Source: Loxodes magnus
Lineage: Eukaryota; Ciliophora; Karyorelictea; Loxodida; Loxodidae
Length of the DNA: 64,000 nucleotides
NCBI GenBank assembly: GCA_946699065.1
Contig: CAMPDV010000904.1
Span: forward strand, 62,001 to 126,000
Direction of reading: 5' to 3'
Under the pieces are notes generated by a model. That model searched no databases, had not been told where the DNA came from, and saw nothing but the letters and a program-made list of their open reading frames with translations. Made by a program: the position numbers and the translations under genes. Numbering within the stretch: position 1 is the stretch's first letter; every line of letters begins with the position of its first letter. This document shows, piece by piece, positions 14,561 to 29,800 of the stretch.

Positions 14561-16489
14561 TACTTCTTCGCTTTTATAAATACTTATTACTTCTCAAAGC
14601 ATACTCTTTAAAACGTAAATTCTATCTTTTTTTCTTACTTTACTTCTTCGCTTTTATAAATACTAATTACTTCTCAAAGCATACTCTTTAAAACTGAAAT
14701 TCTATCTTCTTTTCTTACTTTACTTCTTCGCTTTTATAAATACTAATTACTTCTCAAAGCATACTCCTTAAAACTGAAATTCTATCCTCTTTTCTTGCTT
14801 TACTTCTTCACTTTTATAAATACTAATTACTTCTCAGAGCATACTCCTTTAAACGTAAATTCTATCTTCTTTTCTTACTTTACTTCTTCGCTTTTATAAA
14901 TACTAATTACTTCTCAGAGCATACTCCTTAAAACTGAAATTCTATCTTCTTTTCTTACTTTACTTCTTCACTTTTCAAAATACTAATTACTTCTCAAAGC
15001 ATACTCTTTAAAACTGAAATTCTATCTTATTTTCTTGCTTTACTTCTTCACTTTTCTAAATACTTAATACTTCTCAAAGCATACTCCTTAAAACTCAAAC
15101 TCTATCTTTTTTTCTTACTTTACTTCTTCGCTTTTATAAATACTTATTACTTCTCAAAGCATACTCCTTAAAACGTAAATTCTATCCTCTTTTCTTGCTT
15201 TACTTCTTCGCTTTTATAAATACTTATTACTTCTCAAAGCATACTCCTTAAAACTCAAACTCTATCTTTTTTTCTTACTTTACTTCTTCGCTTTTTAAAA
15301 TACTTATTACTTCTCAAAGCATACTCCTTAAAACTTAAGGTCTATCTTATTTTCTTACTTTACTTCTTCGCTTTTATAAATACTAATTACTTCTCAAAGC
15401 ATACTCCTTAAAACTGAAATTCTATCCTCTTTTCTTGCTTTACTTCTTCACTTTTTAAAATACTAATTACTTCTCAAAGCATACTCCTTAAAACGTAAAT
15501 TCTATCTTCTTTTCTTACTTTACTTCTTCGCTTTTATAAATACTAATTATTTCTCAAAGCATACTCCTTAAAACGTAAATTCTATCTTCTTTTCTTACTT
15601 TACTTCTTCGCTTTTATAAATACTAATTACTTCTCAGAGCATACTCCTTAAAACTGAAATTCTATCTTCTTTTCTTACTTTACTTCTTCGCTTTTATAAA
15701 TACTTATTACTTCTCAAAGCATACTCCTTAAAACGTAAATTCTATCCTCTTTTCTTGCTTTACTTCTTCACTTTTTAAAATACTTATTACTTCTCAAAGC
15801 ATACTCCTTAAAACGTAAATTCTATCTTCTTTTCTCACTTAACTTCTTCGCTTTTATAAATACTAATTACTTCTCAAAGCATACTATTTAAAACTGAAAT
15901 TCTATCTTCTTTTCTTACTTTACTTCTTCGCTTTTATAAATACTAATTACTTCTCAAAGCATACTCCTTAAAACTGAAATTCTATCTTCTTTTCTTACTT
16001 TACTTCTTCACTTTTTAAAATACTTATTACTTCTCAAAGCATACTCCTTAAAACTTAAGGTCTATCTTATTTTCTTACTTTACTTCTTCACTTTTCAAAA
16101 TACTTATTACTTCTCAAAGCATACTCTTTAAAACTGAAATTCTATCTTCTTTTCTCACTTTACTTCTTCACTTTTCAAAATACTAATTACTTCTCAAAGC
16201 ATACTCTTTAAAACTGAAAAACTATCTTTTTTTCTTACTTTACTTCTTCGCTTTTATAAATACTAATTACTTCTCAAAGCATACTCCTTAAAACTGAAAC
16301 TCTATCTTCTTTTCTTACTTTACTTCTTCACTTTTTAAAATACTTAATACTTCTCAAAGCATACTCCTTAAAACTGAAATTCTATCTTTTTTTCTTACTT
16401 TACTTCTTCACTTTTCAAAATACTAATTACTTCTCAAAGCATACTCTTTAAAACTGAAATTTCAACTTCTTTTCTTACTTTACTTCTTC

Positions 16490-19400
16490 GCTTTTATAAA
16501 TACTAATTACTTTTCAAAGCATACTATTTAAAACTCAAACTCTATCTTTTTTTCTTACTTTACTTCTTCGCTTTTTAAAAATACTAATTACTTCTCAAAG
16601 CATACTCCTTAAAACTGAAATTCTATCTTTTTTTCTTACTTTACTTCTTCGCTTTTATAAATACTTATTACTTCTCAAAGCATACTCCTTAAAACTGAAA
16701 TTCTATCTTCTTTTCTTACTTTACTTCTTCGCTTTTATAAATACTTATTACTTCTCAAAGCATACTCTTTAAAACGTAAATTCTATCTTTTTTTCTTACT
16801 TTACTTCTTCGCTTTTATAAATACTAATTACTTCTCAAAGCATATTCTTTAAAACTGAAACTCTATCCTCTTTTCTTGCTTTACTTCTTCGCTTTTAAAA
16901 ATACTAATTACTTCTCAAAGCATACTCCTTAAAACGTAAATTCTATCTTCTTTTCTTACTTTACTTCTTCACTTTTTAAAAATACTAATTACTTCTCAAA
17001 GCATACTCTTTAAAACTGAAATTTCAACTTCTTTTCTTACTTTACTTCTTCGCTTTTATAAATACTAATTACTTCTCAAAGCATACAATTTAAAACTGAA
17101 ATTCTATCTTCTTTTCTTACTTTACTTCTTCGCTTTTATAAATACTAATTACTTCTCAAAGCATACTCCTTAAAACTGAAATTCTATCCTCTTTTCTTGC
17201 TTTACTTCTTCACTTTTTAAAATACTAATTACTTCTCAAAGCATACTCCTTAAAACGTAAATTCTATCTTCTTTTCTCACTTAACTTCTTCGCTTTTATA
17301 AATACTAATTACTTCTCAAAGCATACTATTTAAAACTGAAATTCTATCTTATTTTCTCACTTTACTTCTTCGCTTTTTAAAAATACTAATTACTTCTCAA
17401 AGCATACTCTTTAAAACTGAAATTTCAACTTCTTTTCTTACTTTACTTCTTCGCTTTTATAAATACTAATTACTTTTCAAAGCATACTATTTAAAACTCA
17501 AACTCTATCTTTTTTTCTTACTTTACTTCTTCGCTTTTATAAATACTAATTACTTCTCAAAGCATACTCTTTAAAACTGAAATTCTATCTTTTTTTCTTA
17601 CTTTACTTCTTCGCTTTTATAAATACTTATTACTTCTCAAAGCATACTCCTTAAAACTGAAATTCTATCTTCTTTTCTTACTTTACTTCTTCGCTTTTAT
17701 AAATACTAATTACTTCTCAAAGCATACTCCTTAAAACGTAAATTCTATCTTCTTTTCTTACTTTACTTCTTCACTTTTTAAAAATACTAATTACTTCTCA
17801 AAGCATACTCCTTAAGACTGAAATTCTATCTTTTTTTCTTGCTTTACTTCTTCACTTTTAAAAATACTTATTACTTCTCAAAGCATACTATTTAAAACTT
17901 AAACTCTATCTTTTTTTCTTGCTTTACTTCTTCACTTTTAAAAATACTTATTACTTCTCAAAGCATACTCTTTAAAACTGAAATTCTATCTTCTTTTCTT
18001 ACTTTACTTCTTCGCTTTTATAAATACTAATTACTTCTCAAAGCATACTCCTTAAAACTTAAGGTCTATCTTCTTTTCTCACTTTACTTCTTCGCTTTAA
18101 TAAATACTAATTACTTCTCAAAGCATACTCTTTATAACTGAAATTCTATCCTCTTTTCTTACTTTACTTCTTCGCTTTTATAAATACTTATTACTTATTA
18201 AAGCATACTCCTTAAAACGTAAATTCTATATTATTTTCTTGCTTTACTTCTTCGCTTTTTAAAATACTTATTACTTCTCAAAGCATACTCTTTAAAACTG
18301 AAACTCTATCCTCTTTTCTTGCTTTACTTCTTCACTTTTTAAAATACTTATTACTTCTCAAAGCATACTCTTTAAAACTGAAATTTCAACTTCTTTTCTT
18401 ATTTTACTTCTTCGCTTTTATAAATACTAATTACTTCTCAAAGCATACTCCTTAAAAACGCAAATTCTATCTTCTTTTCTTACTTTACTTCTTCACTTTT
18501 CTAAATACTTAATACTTCTCAAAGCATACTCCTTAAAACTGAAATTCTATCTTTTTTTCTTACTTTACTTCTTCACTTTTCTAAATACTTAGTACTTCTA
18601 AAAGCATATTCCTTAAAACTGAAATTCTATCTTTTTTTCTTACTTTACTTCTTCACTTTTCTAAATACTTAATACTTCTCAAAGCATACTCCTTAAAACT
18701 GAAATTCTATCTTTTTTTCTTACTTTACTTCTTCACTTTTCTAAATACTTAGTACTTCTAAAAGCATATTCCTTAAAACTGAAATTCTATCTTCTTTTGT
18801 TACTTTACTTCTTCACTTTTCTAAATACTTAATACTTCTCAAAGCATACTCCTTAAAACTGAAATTCTATCTTTTTTTCTTACTTTACTTCTTCGCTTTT
18901 ATAAATACTAATTACTTCTCAAAGCATACTCCTTAAAACTTAAACTCTATCTTCTTTTCTTACTTTACTTCTTCACTTTTCTAAATACTTAATACTTCTC
19001 AAAGCATACTCCTTAAAACTGAAATTCTATCTTTTTTTCTTACTTTACTTCTTCACTTTTCTAAATACTTAGTACTTCTAAAAGCATATTCCTTAAAACT
19101 GAAATTCTATCTTCTTTTGTTACTTTACTTCTTCACTTTTAAAAATACTAATTACTTCTCAAAGCATACTCTTTAAAACTGAAATTTCAACTTCTTTTCT
19201 TACTTTACTTCTTCGCTTTTATAAATACTAATTACTTTTCAAAGCATACTATTTAAAACTCAAACTCTATCTTTTTTTCTTACTTTACTTCTTCGCTTTT
19301 TAAAAATACTAATTACTTCTCAAAGCATACTCCTTAAAACTGAAATTCTATCTTTTTTTCTTACTTTACTTCTTCGCTTTTTAAAAATACTAATTACTTC

Positions 19401-20960
19401 TCAAAGCATACTCCTTAAAACTGAAATTCTATCTTCTTTTCTTACTTTACTTCTTCACTTTTATAAATACTTATTACTTCTCAAAGCATACTCTTTAAAA
19501 CGTAAATTCTATCTTTTTTTCTTACTTTACTTCTTCGCTTTTATAAATACTAATTACTTCTCAAAGCATATTCTTTAAAACTGAAACTCTATCCTCTTTT
19601 CTTGCTTTACTTCTTCGCTTTTAAAAATACTAATTACTTCTCAAAGCATACTCCTTAAAACGTAAATTCTATCTTCTTTTCTTACTTTACTTCTTCACTT
19701 TTTAAAAATACTAATTACTTCTCAAAGCATACTCTTTAAAACTGAAATTTCAACTTCTTTTCTTACTTTACTTCTTCGCTTTTATAAATACTAATTACTT
19801 CTCAAAGCATACAATTTAAAACTGAAATTCTATCTTCTTTTCTTACTTTACTTCTTCGCTTTTATAAATACTAATTACTTCTCAAAGCATACTCCTTAAA
19901 ACTGAAATTCTATCCTCTTTTCTTGCTTTACTTCTTCACTTTTTAAAATACTAATTACTTCTCAAAGCATACTCCTTAAAACGTAAATTCTATCTTCTTT
20001 TCTCACTTTACTTCTTCGCTTTTATAAATACTAATTACTTCTCAAAGCATACTATTTAAAACTGAAATTCTATCTTATTTTCTCACTTTACTTCTTCGCT
20101 TTTTAAAAATACTAATTACTTCTCAAAGCATACTCTTTAAAACTGAAATTTCAACTTCTTTTCTTACTTTACTTCTTCGCTTTTATAAATACTAATTACT
20201 TTTCAAAGCATACTATTTAAAACTCAAACTCTATCTTTTTTTCTTACTTTACTTCTTCGCTTTTATAAATACTAATTACTTCTCAAAGCATACTCTTTAA
20301 AACTGAAATTCTATCTTCTTTTCTCACTTTAATTCTTCACTTTTCAAAATACTAATTACTTCTCAAAGCATACTCTTTAAAACTGAAATTCTATCTTCTT
20401 TTCTTGCTTTACTTCTTCACTTTTCTAAATACTTAATACTTCTCAAAGCATACTCTTTAAAACTGAAATTCTATCTTATTTTCTCACTTTACTTCTTCGC
20501 TTTTTAAAAATACTAATTACTTCTCAAAGCATACTCCTTAAAACTGAAATTCTATCCTCTTTTCTCACTTAACTTCTTCACTTTTCAAAATACTAATTAC
20601 TTCTCAAAGCATACTCTTTAAAACTGAAACTCTATCTTCTTTTCAAACTTTACTTCTTCACTTTTAAAAATACTAATTACTTCTCAAAGCATACTCCTTA
20701 AGACTGAAATTCTATCTTTTTTTCTTGCTTTACTTCTTCACTTTTAAAAATACTTATTACTTCTCAAAGCATACTATTTAAAACTTAAACTCTATCTTTT
20801 TTTCTTGCTTTACTTCTTCACTTTTAAAAATACTTATTACTTCTCAAAGCATACTCTTTAAAACTGAAATTCTATCTTCTTTTCTTACTTTACTTCTTCG
20901 CTTTTATAAATACTAATTACTTCTCAAAGCATACTCCTTAAAACTTAAGGTCTATCTTCT
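16490..20960. repeat. Interrupted higher-order duplication, offset about 2.7-2.9 kb
   Basis: The variant order around GCATACAATTTAAAAC at 17,081 returns at 19,807, an offset of 2,726. The CCTTAAGACTG monomer at 17,811 returns at 20,697, an offset of 2,886. The offsets differ by exactly two monomers, so one copy gained or lost a dimer after duplication. Limits are approximate. Confidence 0.65.
18480..19130. repeat. Subfamily island: TCTAAATACTTAGTAC / AAAAGCATATTCC monomers
   Basis: Monomers here carry linked changes: TCTAAATACTTAATAC or TCTAAATACTTAGTAC, the latter followed by TTCTAAAAGCATATTCC in place of TTCTCAAAGCATACTCC. The changes travel together, marking a distinct subfamily that alternates with the TAATAC type. 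Smaller islands lie near 21,400-21,700, 24,500-24,860, 30,100-30,470, 46,010-46,290, 52,250-52,530 and 56,720-57,740. Confidence 0.85.
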
Positions 20961-23879
20961 TTTCTTACTTTACTTCTTCGCTTTAATAAATACTAATTAC
21001 TTCTCAAAGCATACTCTTTATAACTGAAATTCTATCCTCTTTTCTTACTTTACTTCTTCGCTTTTTAAAATACTAATTACTTCTCAAAGCATACTCCTTA
21101 AAACGTAAATTCTATCTTCTTTTCTTACTTTACTTCTTCGCTTTTTAAAATACTTATTACTTCTCAAAACATACTCTTTAAAACTGAAACTCTATCCTCT
21201 TTTCTTGCTTTACTTCTTCACTTTTTAAAATACTTATTACTTCTCAAAGCATATTTTTTAAAACTGAAATTTCAACTTCTTTTCTTATTTTACTTCTTCG
21301 CTTTTATAAATACTAATTACTTCTCAAAGCATACTCTTTAAAACTGAAATTCTATCTTCTTTTGTTACTTTACTTCTTCACTTTTCTAAATACTTAATAC
21401 TTCTCAAAGCATACTCCTTAAAACTGAAATTCTATCTTTTTTTCTTACTTTACTTCTTCACTTTTCTAAATACTTAGTACTTCTAAAAGCATATTCCTTA
21501 AAACTGAAATTCTATCTTCTTTTGTTACTTTACTTCTTCACTTTTCTAAATACTTAATACTTCTCAAAGCATACTCCTTAAAACTGAAATTCTATCTTTT
21601 TTTCTTACTTTACTTCTTCACTTTTCTAAATGCTTAGTACTTCTAAAAGCATATTCCTTAAAACTGAAATTCTATCTTCTTTTGTTACTTTACTTCTTCA
21701 CTTTTATAAATACTAATTACTTCTCAAAGCATACTCTTTAAAACTGAAATTCTATCTTATTTTCTTACTTTACTTCTTCACTTTTTAAAAATACTTATTA
21801 CTTCTCAAAGCATACTCCTTAAAACTGAAATTCTATCTTTTTTTCTTACTTTACTTCTTCGCTTTTTAAAAATACTTATTACTTCTCAAAGCATATTCCT
21901 TAAAACTGAAATTCTATCTTCTTTTCTTACTTTACTTCTTCACTTTTCTAAATACTAATTACTTCTCAAAGCATACTCTTTAAAACTCAAACTCTATCTT
22001 TTTTTCTTACTTTACTTCTTCGCTTTTATAAATACTAATTACTTCTCAAAGCATACTCCTTAAAACTTAAACTCTATCTTATTTTCTTACTTTACTTCTT
22101 CACTTTTCAAAATACTAATTACTTCTCAAAGCATATTTTTTAAAACTGAAATTCTATCTTCTTTTCTCACTTTACTTCTTCACTTTTCAAAATACTAATT
22201 ACATCTCAAAGCATACTCTTTAAAACTGAAATTCTATCTTATTTTCTCACTTTACTTCTTCGCTTTTCAAAATACTAATTACTTCTCAAAGCATACTCCT
22301 TAAAACGCAAATTCTATCTTCTTTTCTTACTTTACTTCTTCGCTTTTATAAATACTAATTACTTTTCAAAGCATACTATTTAAAACTCAAACTCTATCTT
22401 TTTTTCTTACTTTACTTCTTCGCTTTTATAAATACTAATTACTTCTCAAAGCATACAATTTAAAACTGAAATTCTATCTTCTTTTCTTACTTTACTTCTT
22501 CGCTTTTAAAAATACTAATTACTTCTAAAAGCATACTCCTTAAAATTTAAGGTCTATCTTCTTTTCTCACTTTACTTCTTCACTTTTCAAAATACTAATT
22601 ACTTCTCAAAGCATACTCTTTAAATCTGAAATTCTATCTTCTTTTCTTACTTTACTTCTTCGCTTTTATAAATACTAATTACTTCTCAGAGCATACTCCT
22701 TAAAACTGAAATTCTATCTTCTTTTCTTACTTTACTTCTTCGCTTTTATAAATACTAATTACTTCTCAAAGCATACTCCTTAAAACTGAAATTCTATCTT
22801 CTTTTCTTACTTTACTTCTTCACTTTTTAAAATACTTATTACTTCTCAAAGCATACTATTTAAAACTTAAACTCTATCTTATTTTCTTACTTTACTTCTT
22901 CACTTTTCAAAATACTAATTACTTCTCAAAGCATACTCTTTAAATCTGAAATTCTATCTTTTTTTCTTACTTTACTTCTTCACTTTTATAAATACTTATT
23001 ACTTCTCAAAACATACTCCTTAAAACTGAAATTCTATCTTCTTTTCTCACTTTACTTCTTCACTTTTTAAAATACTAATTACTACTCAAAGCATACTCCT
23101 TAAAACGTAAATTCTATCTTCTTTTCTCACTTAACTTCTTCGCTTTTATAAATACTAATTACTTCTCAAAGCATACTATTTAAAACTGAAATTCTATCTT
23201 ATTTTCTCACTTTACTTCTTCGCTTTTTAAAAATACTTATTACTTCTCAAAGCATACTCTTTAAAACTCAAATTTCAACTTCTTTTCTTACTTTACTTCT
23301 TCGCTTTTATAAATACTAATTACTTTTCAAAGCATACTATTTAAAACTCAAACTCTATCTTTTTTTCTTACTTTACTTCTTCGCTTTTATAAATACTAAT
23401 TACTTCTCAAAGCATACTCCTTAAAACTGAAATTCTATCTTCTTTTCTTGCTTTACTTCTTCACTTTTTAAAATACTAATTACTTCTCAAAGCATACTCC
23501 TTAAAACTGAAATTCTATCTTATTTTCTTGCTTTACTTCTTCGCTTTTATAAATACTAATTACTTCTCAAAGCATACTCTTTAAAACTGAAATTTCAACT
23601 TCTTTTCTTATTTTACTTCTTCGCTTTTATAAATACTAATTACTTCTCAAAGCATACTCTTTAAATCTGAAATTCTATCTTCTTTTCTTACTTTACTTCT
23701 TCGCTTTTATAAATACTAATTACTTCTCAAAGCATACTATTTAAAACTTAAATTTCATTTAATTTTCTTACTTTACTTCTTCACTTTTATAAATACTTAT
23801 TACTTCTCAAAGCATACTCTTTAAAACTGAAACTCTATCTTATTTTCTCACTTTACTTCTTCGCTTTTTAAAATACTTA

Positions 23880-26800
23880 TTACTTCTCAAAGCATACTCT
23901 TTAAAACTGAAATTCTATCTTCTTTTCTTACTTAACTTCTTCACTTTTATAAATACTTATTACTTCTCAAAGCATACTCCTTAAAACGTAAATTCTATCT
24001 TCTTTTCTTACTTTACTTCTTCGCTTTTATAAATACTAATTACTTCTCAAAGCATACTCTTTAAAACTGAAATTCTATCTTCTTTTCTTACTTTACTTCT
24101 TCGCTTTAATAAATACTAATTACTTCTCAAAGCATACTCTTTAAAACTGAAATTCTATCCTCTTTTCTTACTTTACTTCTTCGCTTTTATAAATACTTAT
24201 TACTTCTTAAAGCATACTCCTTAAAACGTAAATTCTATCTTCTTTTCTTGCTTTACTTCTTCGCTTTTTAAAATACTTATTACTTCTCAAAGCATACTCT
24301 TTAAAACTGAAACTCTATCCTCTTTTCTTGCTTTACTTCTTCACTTTTTAAAATACTAATTACTTCTCAAAGCATACTCTTTAAAACTGAAATTTCAACT
24401 TCTTTTCTTATTTTACTTCTTCGCTTTTATAAATACTAATTACTTCTCAAAGCATACTCCTTAAAAACGCAAATTCTATCTTCTTTTCTTACTTTACTTC
24501 TTCACTTTTCTAAATACTTAATACTTCTCAAAGCATACTCCTTAAAACTGAAATTCTATCTTTTTTTCTTACTTTACTTCTTCACTTTTCTAAATACTTA
24601 GTACTTCTAAAAGCATATTCCTTAAAACTGAAATTCTATCTTCTTTTGTTACTTTACTTCTTCACTTTTCTAAATACTTAATACTTCTCAAAGCATACTC
24701 CTTAAAACTGAAATTCTATCTTCTTTTCTTACTTTACTTCTTCACTTTTCTAAATACTTAATACTTCTCAAAGCATACTCCTTAAAACTGAAACTCTATC
24801 TTCTTTTCTTACTTTACTTCTTCACTTTTCTAAATACTAATTACTTCTAAAAGCATATTCCTTAAAACTGAAATTCTATCTTCTTTTCTTACTTTACTTC
24901 TTCGCTTTTATAAATACTAATTACTTCTCAAAGCATACTCTTTAAATCTGAAATTCTATCTTCTTTTCTCACTTTACTTCTTCGCTTTTATAAATACTTA
25001 TTACTTCTCAGAGCATACTCCTTAAAACGTAAATTCTATCCTCTTTTCTTGCTTTACTTCTTCACTTTTTAAAATACTAATTACTTATCAAAGCATACTC
25101 CTTAAAACGTAAATTCTATCTTCTTTTCTCACTTAACTTCTTCGCTTTTATAAATACTAATTACTTCTCAAAGCATACTCCTTAAAACTGAAATTCTATC
25201 TTCTTTTCTTACTTTACTTCTTCACTTTTTAAAAATACTTATTACTTCTCAAAGCATACTATTTAAAACTTAAACTTTATCTTATTTTCTTACTTTACTT
25301 CTTCACTTTTCAAAATACTAATTACTTCTCAAAGCATATTTTTTAAAACTGAAATTCTATCTTCTTTTCTCACTTTACTTCTTCACTTTTCAAAATACTA
25401 ATTACATCTCAAAGCATACTCTTTAAAACTGAAATTCTATCTTATTTTCTCACTTTACTTCTTCGCTTTTCAAAATACTAATTACTTCTCAAAGCATACT
25501 CCTTAAAACTGAAATTTCATCTTCTTTTCTTACTTTACTTCTTCGCTTTTATAAATACTAATTACTTCTCAAAGCATACTCTTTAAAACTGAAATTTCAA
25601 CTTCTTTTCTTATTTTACTTCTTCGCTTTTATAAATACTAATTACTTCTCAAAGCATACTCTTTAAATCTGAAATTCTATCTTCTTTTCTTACTTTACTT
25701 CTTCGCTTTTATAAATACTAATTACTTCTCAAAGCATACTCCTTAAAACTTAAATTTCATTTTATTTTCTTACTTTACTTCTTCACTTTTCAAAATACTT
25801 ATTACTTCTCAAAGCATACTCTTTAAAACTGAAACTCTATCTTATTTTCTCACTTTACTTCTTCGCTTTTTAAAATACTAATTACTTCTCAAAGCATACT
25901 CTTTAAAACGTAAATTCTATCCTCTTCTCTCACTTTACTTCTTCGCTTTTAAAAATACTTATTACTTCTCAAAGCATATTTTTTAAAACTGAAATTCTAT
26001 CTTATTTTCTTACTTTACTTCTTCACTTTTCAAAATACTAATTACTTCTCAACGCATAATCTTTAAAACTGAAATTCTATCTTCTTTTCTTACTTTACTT
26101 CTTCGCTTTTATAAATACTAATTACTTCTCAGAGCATACTCCTTAAAACTGAAATTCTATCCTCTTTTCTCACTTTACTTCTTCGCTTTTAAAAATACTA
26201 ATTACTTCTCAAAGCATACTCTTTAAAACTCTAATTTCATCTTCTTTTCTTACTTTACTTCTTCACTTTTCAAAATACTAATTACTTCTCAAAGCATACT
26301 CCTTAAAACGTAAATTCTATCTTCTTTTCTTACTTTACTTCTTCGCTTTTATAAATACTAATTACTTCTCAAAGCATACTCTTTAAATCTGAAATTCTAT
26401 CTTCTTTTCTTACTTTACTTCTTCGCTTTTATAAATACTAATTACTTCTCAAAGCATACTCTTTAAAACGTAAATTCTATCTTCTTTTCTTACTTTACTT
26501 CTTCGCTTTTATAAATACTAATTACTTCTCAAAGCATACTCCTTAAAACTTAAACTCTATCTTATTTTCTTACTTTACTTCTTCACTTTTCAAAATACTA
26601 ATTACTTCTCAAAGCATATTTTTTAAAACTGAAATTCTATCTTCTTTTCTCACTTTACTTCTTCACTTTTCAAAATACTAATTACATCTCAAAGCATACT
26701 CTTTAAAACTGAAATTCTATCTTATTTTCTCACTTTACTTCTTCGCTTTTCAAAATACTAATTACTTCTCAAAGCATACTCCTTAAAACTGAAATTTCAT

Positions 26801-29800
26801 CTTCTTTTCTTGCTTTACTTCTTCACTTTTTAAAATACTAATTACTTCTCAAAGCATACTCTTTAAAACTGAAATTCTATCCTCTTTTCTTGCTTTACTT
26901 CTTCACTTTTTAAAATACTAATTACTTCTCAAAGCATACTCTTTAAAACTGAAATTCTATCTTATTTTCTCACTTTACTTCTTCACTTTTCAAAATACTA
27001 ATTACATCTCAAAGCATACTCCTTAAAACTGAAATTCTATCCTCTTTTCTTGCTTTACTTCTTCACTTTTTAAAATACTAATTACTTCTCAAAGCATACT
27101 CTTTAAAACTGAAATTCTATCCTCTTTTCTTGCTTTACTTCTTCACTTTTTAAAATACTAATTACTTCTCAAAGCATACTCTTTAAAACTGAAATTCTAT
27201 CTTATTTTCTCACTTTACTTCTTCGCTTTTCAAAATACTAATTACTTCTCAAAGCATACTCCTTAAAACTGAAATTTCATCTTCTTTTCTTACTTTACTT
27301 CTTCGCTTTTATAAATACTAATTACTTCTCAAAGCATACTCTTTAAATCTGAAATTCTATCTTCTTTTCTTACTTTACTTCTTCGCTTTTATAAATACTA
27401 ATTACTTCTCAGAGCATACTCCTTAAAACGTAAATTCTATCCTCTTTTCTTACTTTACTTCTTCACTTTTCAAAATACTTATTACTTCTCAAAGCATACT
27501 CTTTAAAACTGAAATTTCAACTTCTTTTCTTATTTTACTTCTTCACTTTTCAAAATACTAATTACTTCTCAAAGCATACTCCTTAAAACTGAAATTCTAT
27601 CTTCTTTTCTTACTTTACTTCTCACTTTTTAAAATACTAATTACTTCTCAAAGCATACTCTTTAAAACTCAAACTCTATCTTTTTTTCTTACTTTACTTC
27701 TTCGCTTTTATAAATACTAATTACTTCTCAAAGAATACTCTTTAAAACTTAAATTTCATTTTATTTTCTTACTTTACTTCTTCACTTTTCAAAATACTTA
27801 TTACTTCTCAAAGCATACTATTTAAAACTGAAATTCTATCTTTTTTTCTTACTTTACTTCTTCACTTTTCAAAATACTAATTACTTCTCAAAGCATACTC
27901 TTTAAAACTGAAATTTCAACTTCTTTTCTTATTTTACTTCTTCGCTTTTATAAATACTTATTACTTCTCAAAGCATACTCCTTAAAACTAAAACTCTATC
28001 TTCTTTTCATACTTAACTTCTTCACTTTTAAAAATACTAATTACTTCTCAAAGCATACTCCTTAAAACGTAAATTCTATCTTCTTTTCTTACTTTACTTC
28101 TTCGCTTTTATAAATACTAATTACTTCTCAAAGCATACTCTTTAAAACTGAAATTCTATCTTATTTTCTCACTTTACTTCTTCGCTTTTTAAAATACTTA
28201 TTACTTCTCAAAGCATACTCTTTAAAACTGAAATTCTATCTTCTTTTCTTACTTAACTTCTTCACTTTTATAAATACTTATTACTTCTCAAAGCATACTC
28301 CTTAAAACGTAAATTCTATCTTCTTTTCTTACTTTACTTCTTCGCTTTTATAAATACTAATTACTTCTCAAAGCATACTCTTTAAATCTGAAATTCTATC
28401 TTCTTTTCTTACTTTACTTCTTCGCTTTTATAAATACTAATTACTTCTCAGAGCATACTCCTTAAAACGTAAATTCTATCCTCTTTTCTTACTTTACTTC
28501 TTCACTTTTCAAAATACTAATTACTTCTCAAAGCATACTCCTTAAAACTGAAATTTCATCTTCTTTTCTTACTTTACTTCTTCGCTTTTATAAATACTAA
28601 TTACTTCTCAAAGCATACTCTTTAAATCTGAAATTCTATCTTCTTTTCTTACTTTACTTCTTCGCTTTTATAAATACTAATTACTTCTCAGAGCATACTC
28701 CTTAAAACGTAAATTCTATCCTCTTTTCTTACTTTACTTCTTCACTTTTCAAAATACTTATTACTTCTCAAAGCATACTCTTTAAAACTGAAATTTCAAC
28801 TTCTTTTCTTATTTTACTTCTTCACTTTTCAAAATACTAATTACTTCTCAAAGCATACTCCTTAAAACTGAAATTCTATCTTCTTTTCTTACTTTACTTC
28901 TCACTTTTTAAAATACTAATTACTTCTCAAAGCATACTCTTTAAAACTCAAACTCTATCTTTTTTTCTTACTTTACTTCTTCGCTTTTATAAATACTAAT
29001 TACTTCTCAAAGCATACTCTTTAAAACTGAAACTCTATCCTCTTTTCTTGCTTTACTTCTTCACTTTTTAAAATACTAATTACTTCTCAAAGCATACTCT
29101 TTAAAACTGAAATTTCAACTTCTTTTCTTATTTTACTTCTTCGCTTTTATAAATACTAATTACTTCTCAAAGCATACTCTTTAAAACTGAAATTCTATCT
29201 TATTTTCTTACTTTACTTCTTCGCTTTTATAAATACTAATTACTTCTCAAAGCATACTCTTTAAAACTGAAATTCTATCTTCTTTTCTTACTTAACTTCT
29301 TCACTTTTATAAATACTTATTACTTCTCAAAGCATACTCCTTAAAACGTAAATTCTATCTTCTTTTCTTACTTTACTTCTTCGCTTTTATAAATACTAAT
29401 TACTTCTCAAAGCATACTCTTTAAAACTGAAATTCTATCTTATTTTCTCACTTTACTTCTTCGCTTTTAAAAATACTAATTACTTCTCAAAGCATACTCT
29501 TTAAAACTGAAATTCTATCTTCTTTTCTTACTTAACTTCTTCACTTTTATAAATACTTATTACTTCTCAAAGCATACTCCTTAAAACGTAAATTCTATCT
29601 TCTTTTCTTACTTTACTTCTTCGCTTTTATAAATACTAATTACTTCTCAAAGCATACTCTTTAAAACTGAAATTCTATCTTCTTTTCTTACTTTACTTCT
29701 TCGCTTTAATAAATACTAATTACTTCTCAAAGCATACTCTTTAAAACTGAAATTCTATCCTCTTTTCTTACTTTACTTCTTCGCTTTTATAAATACTTAT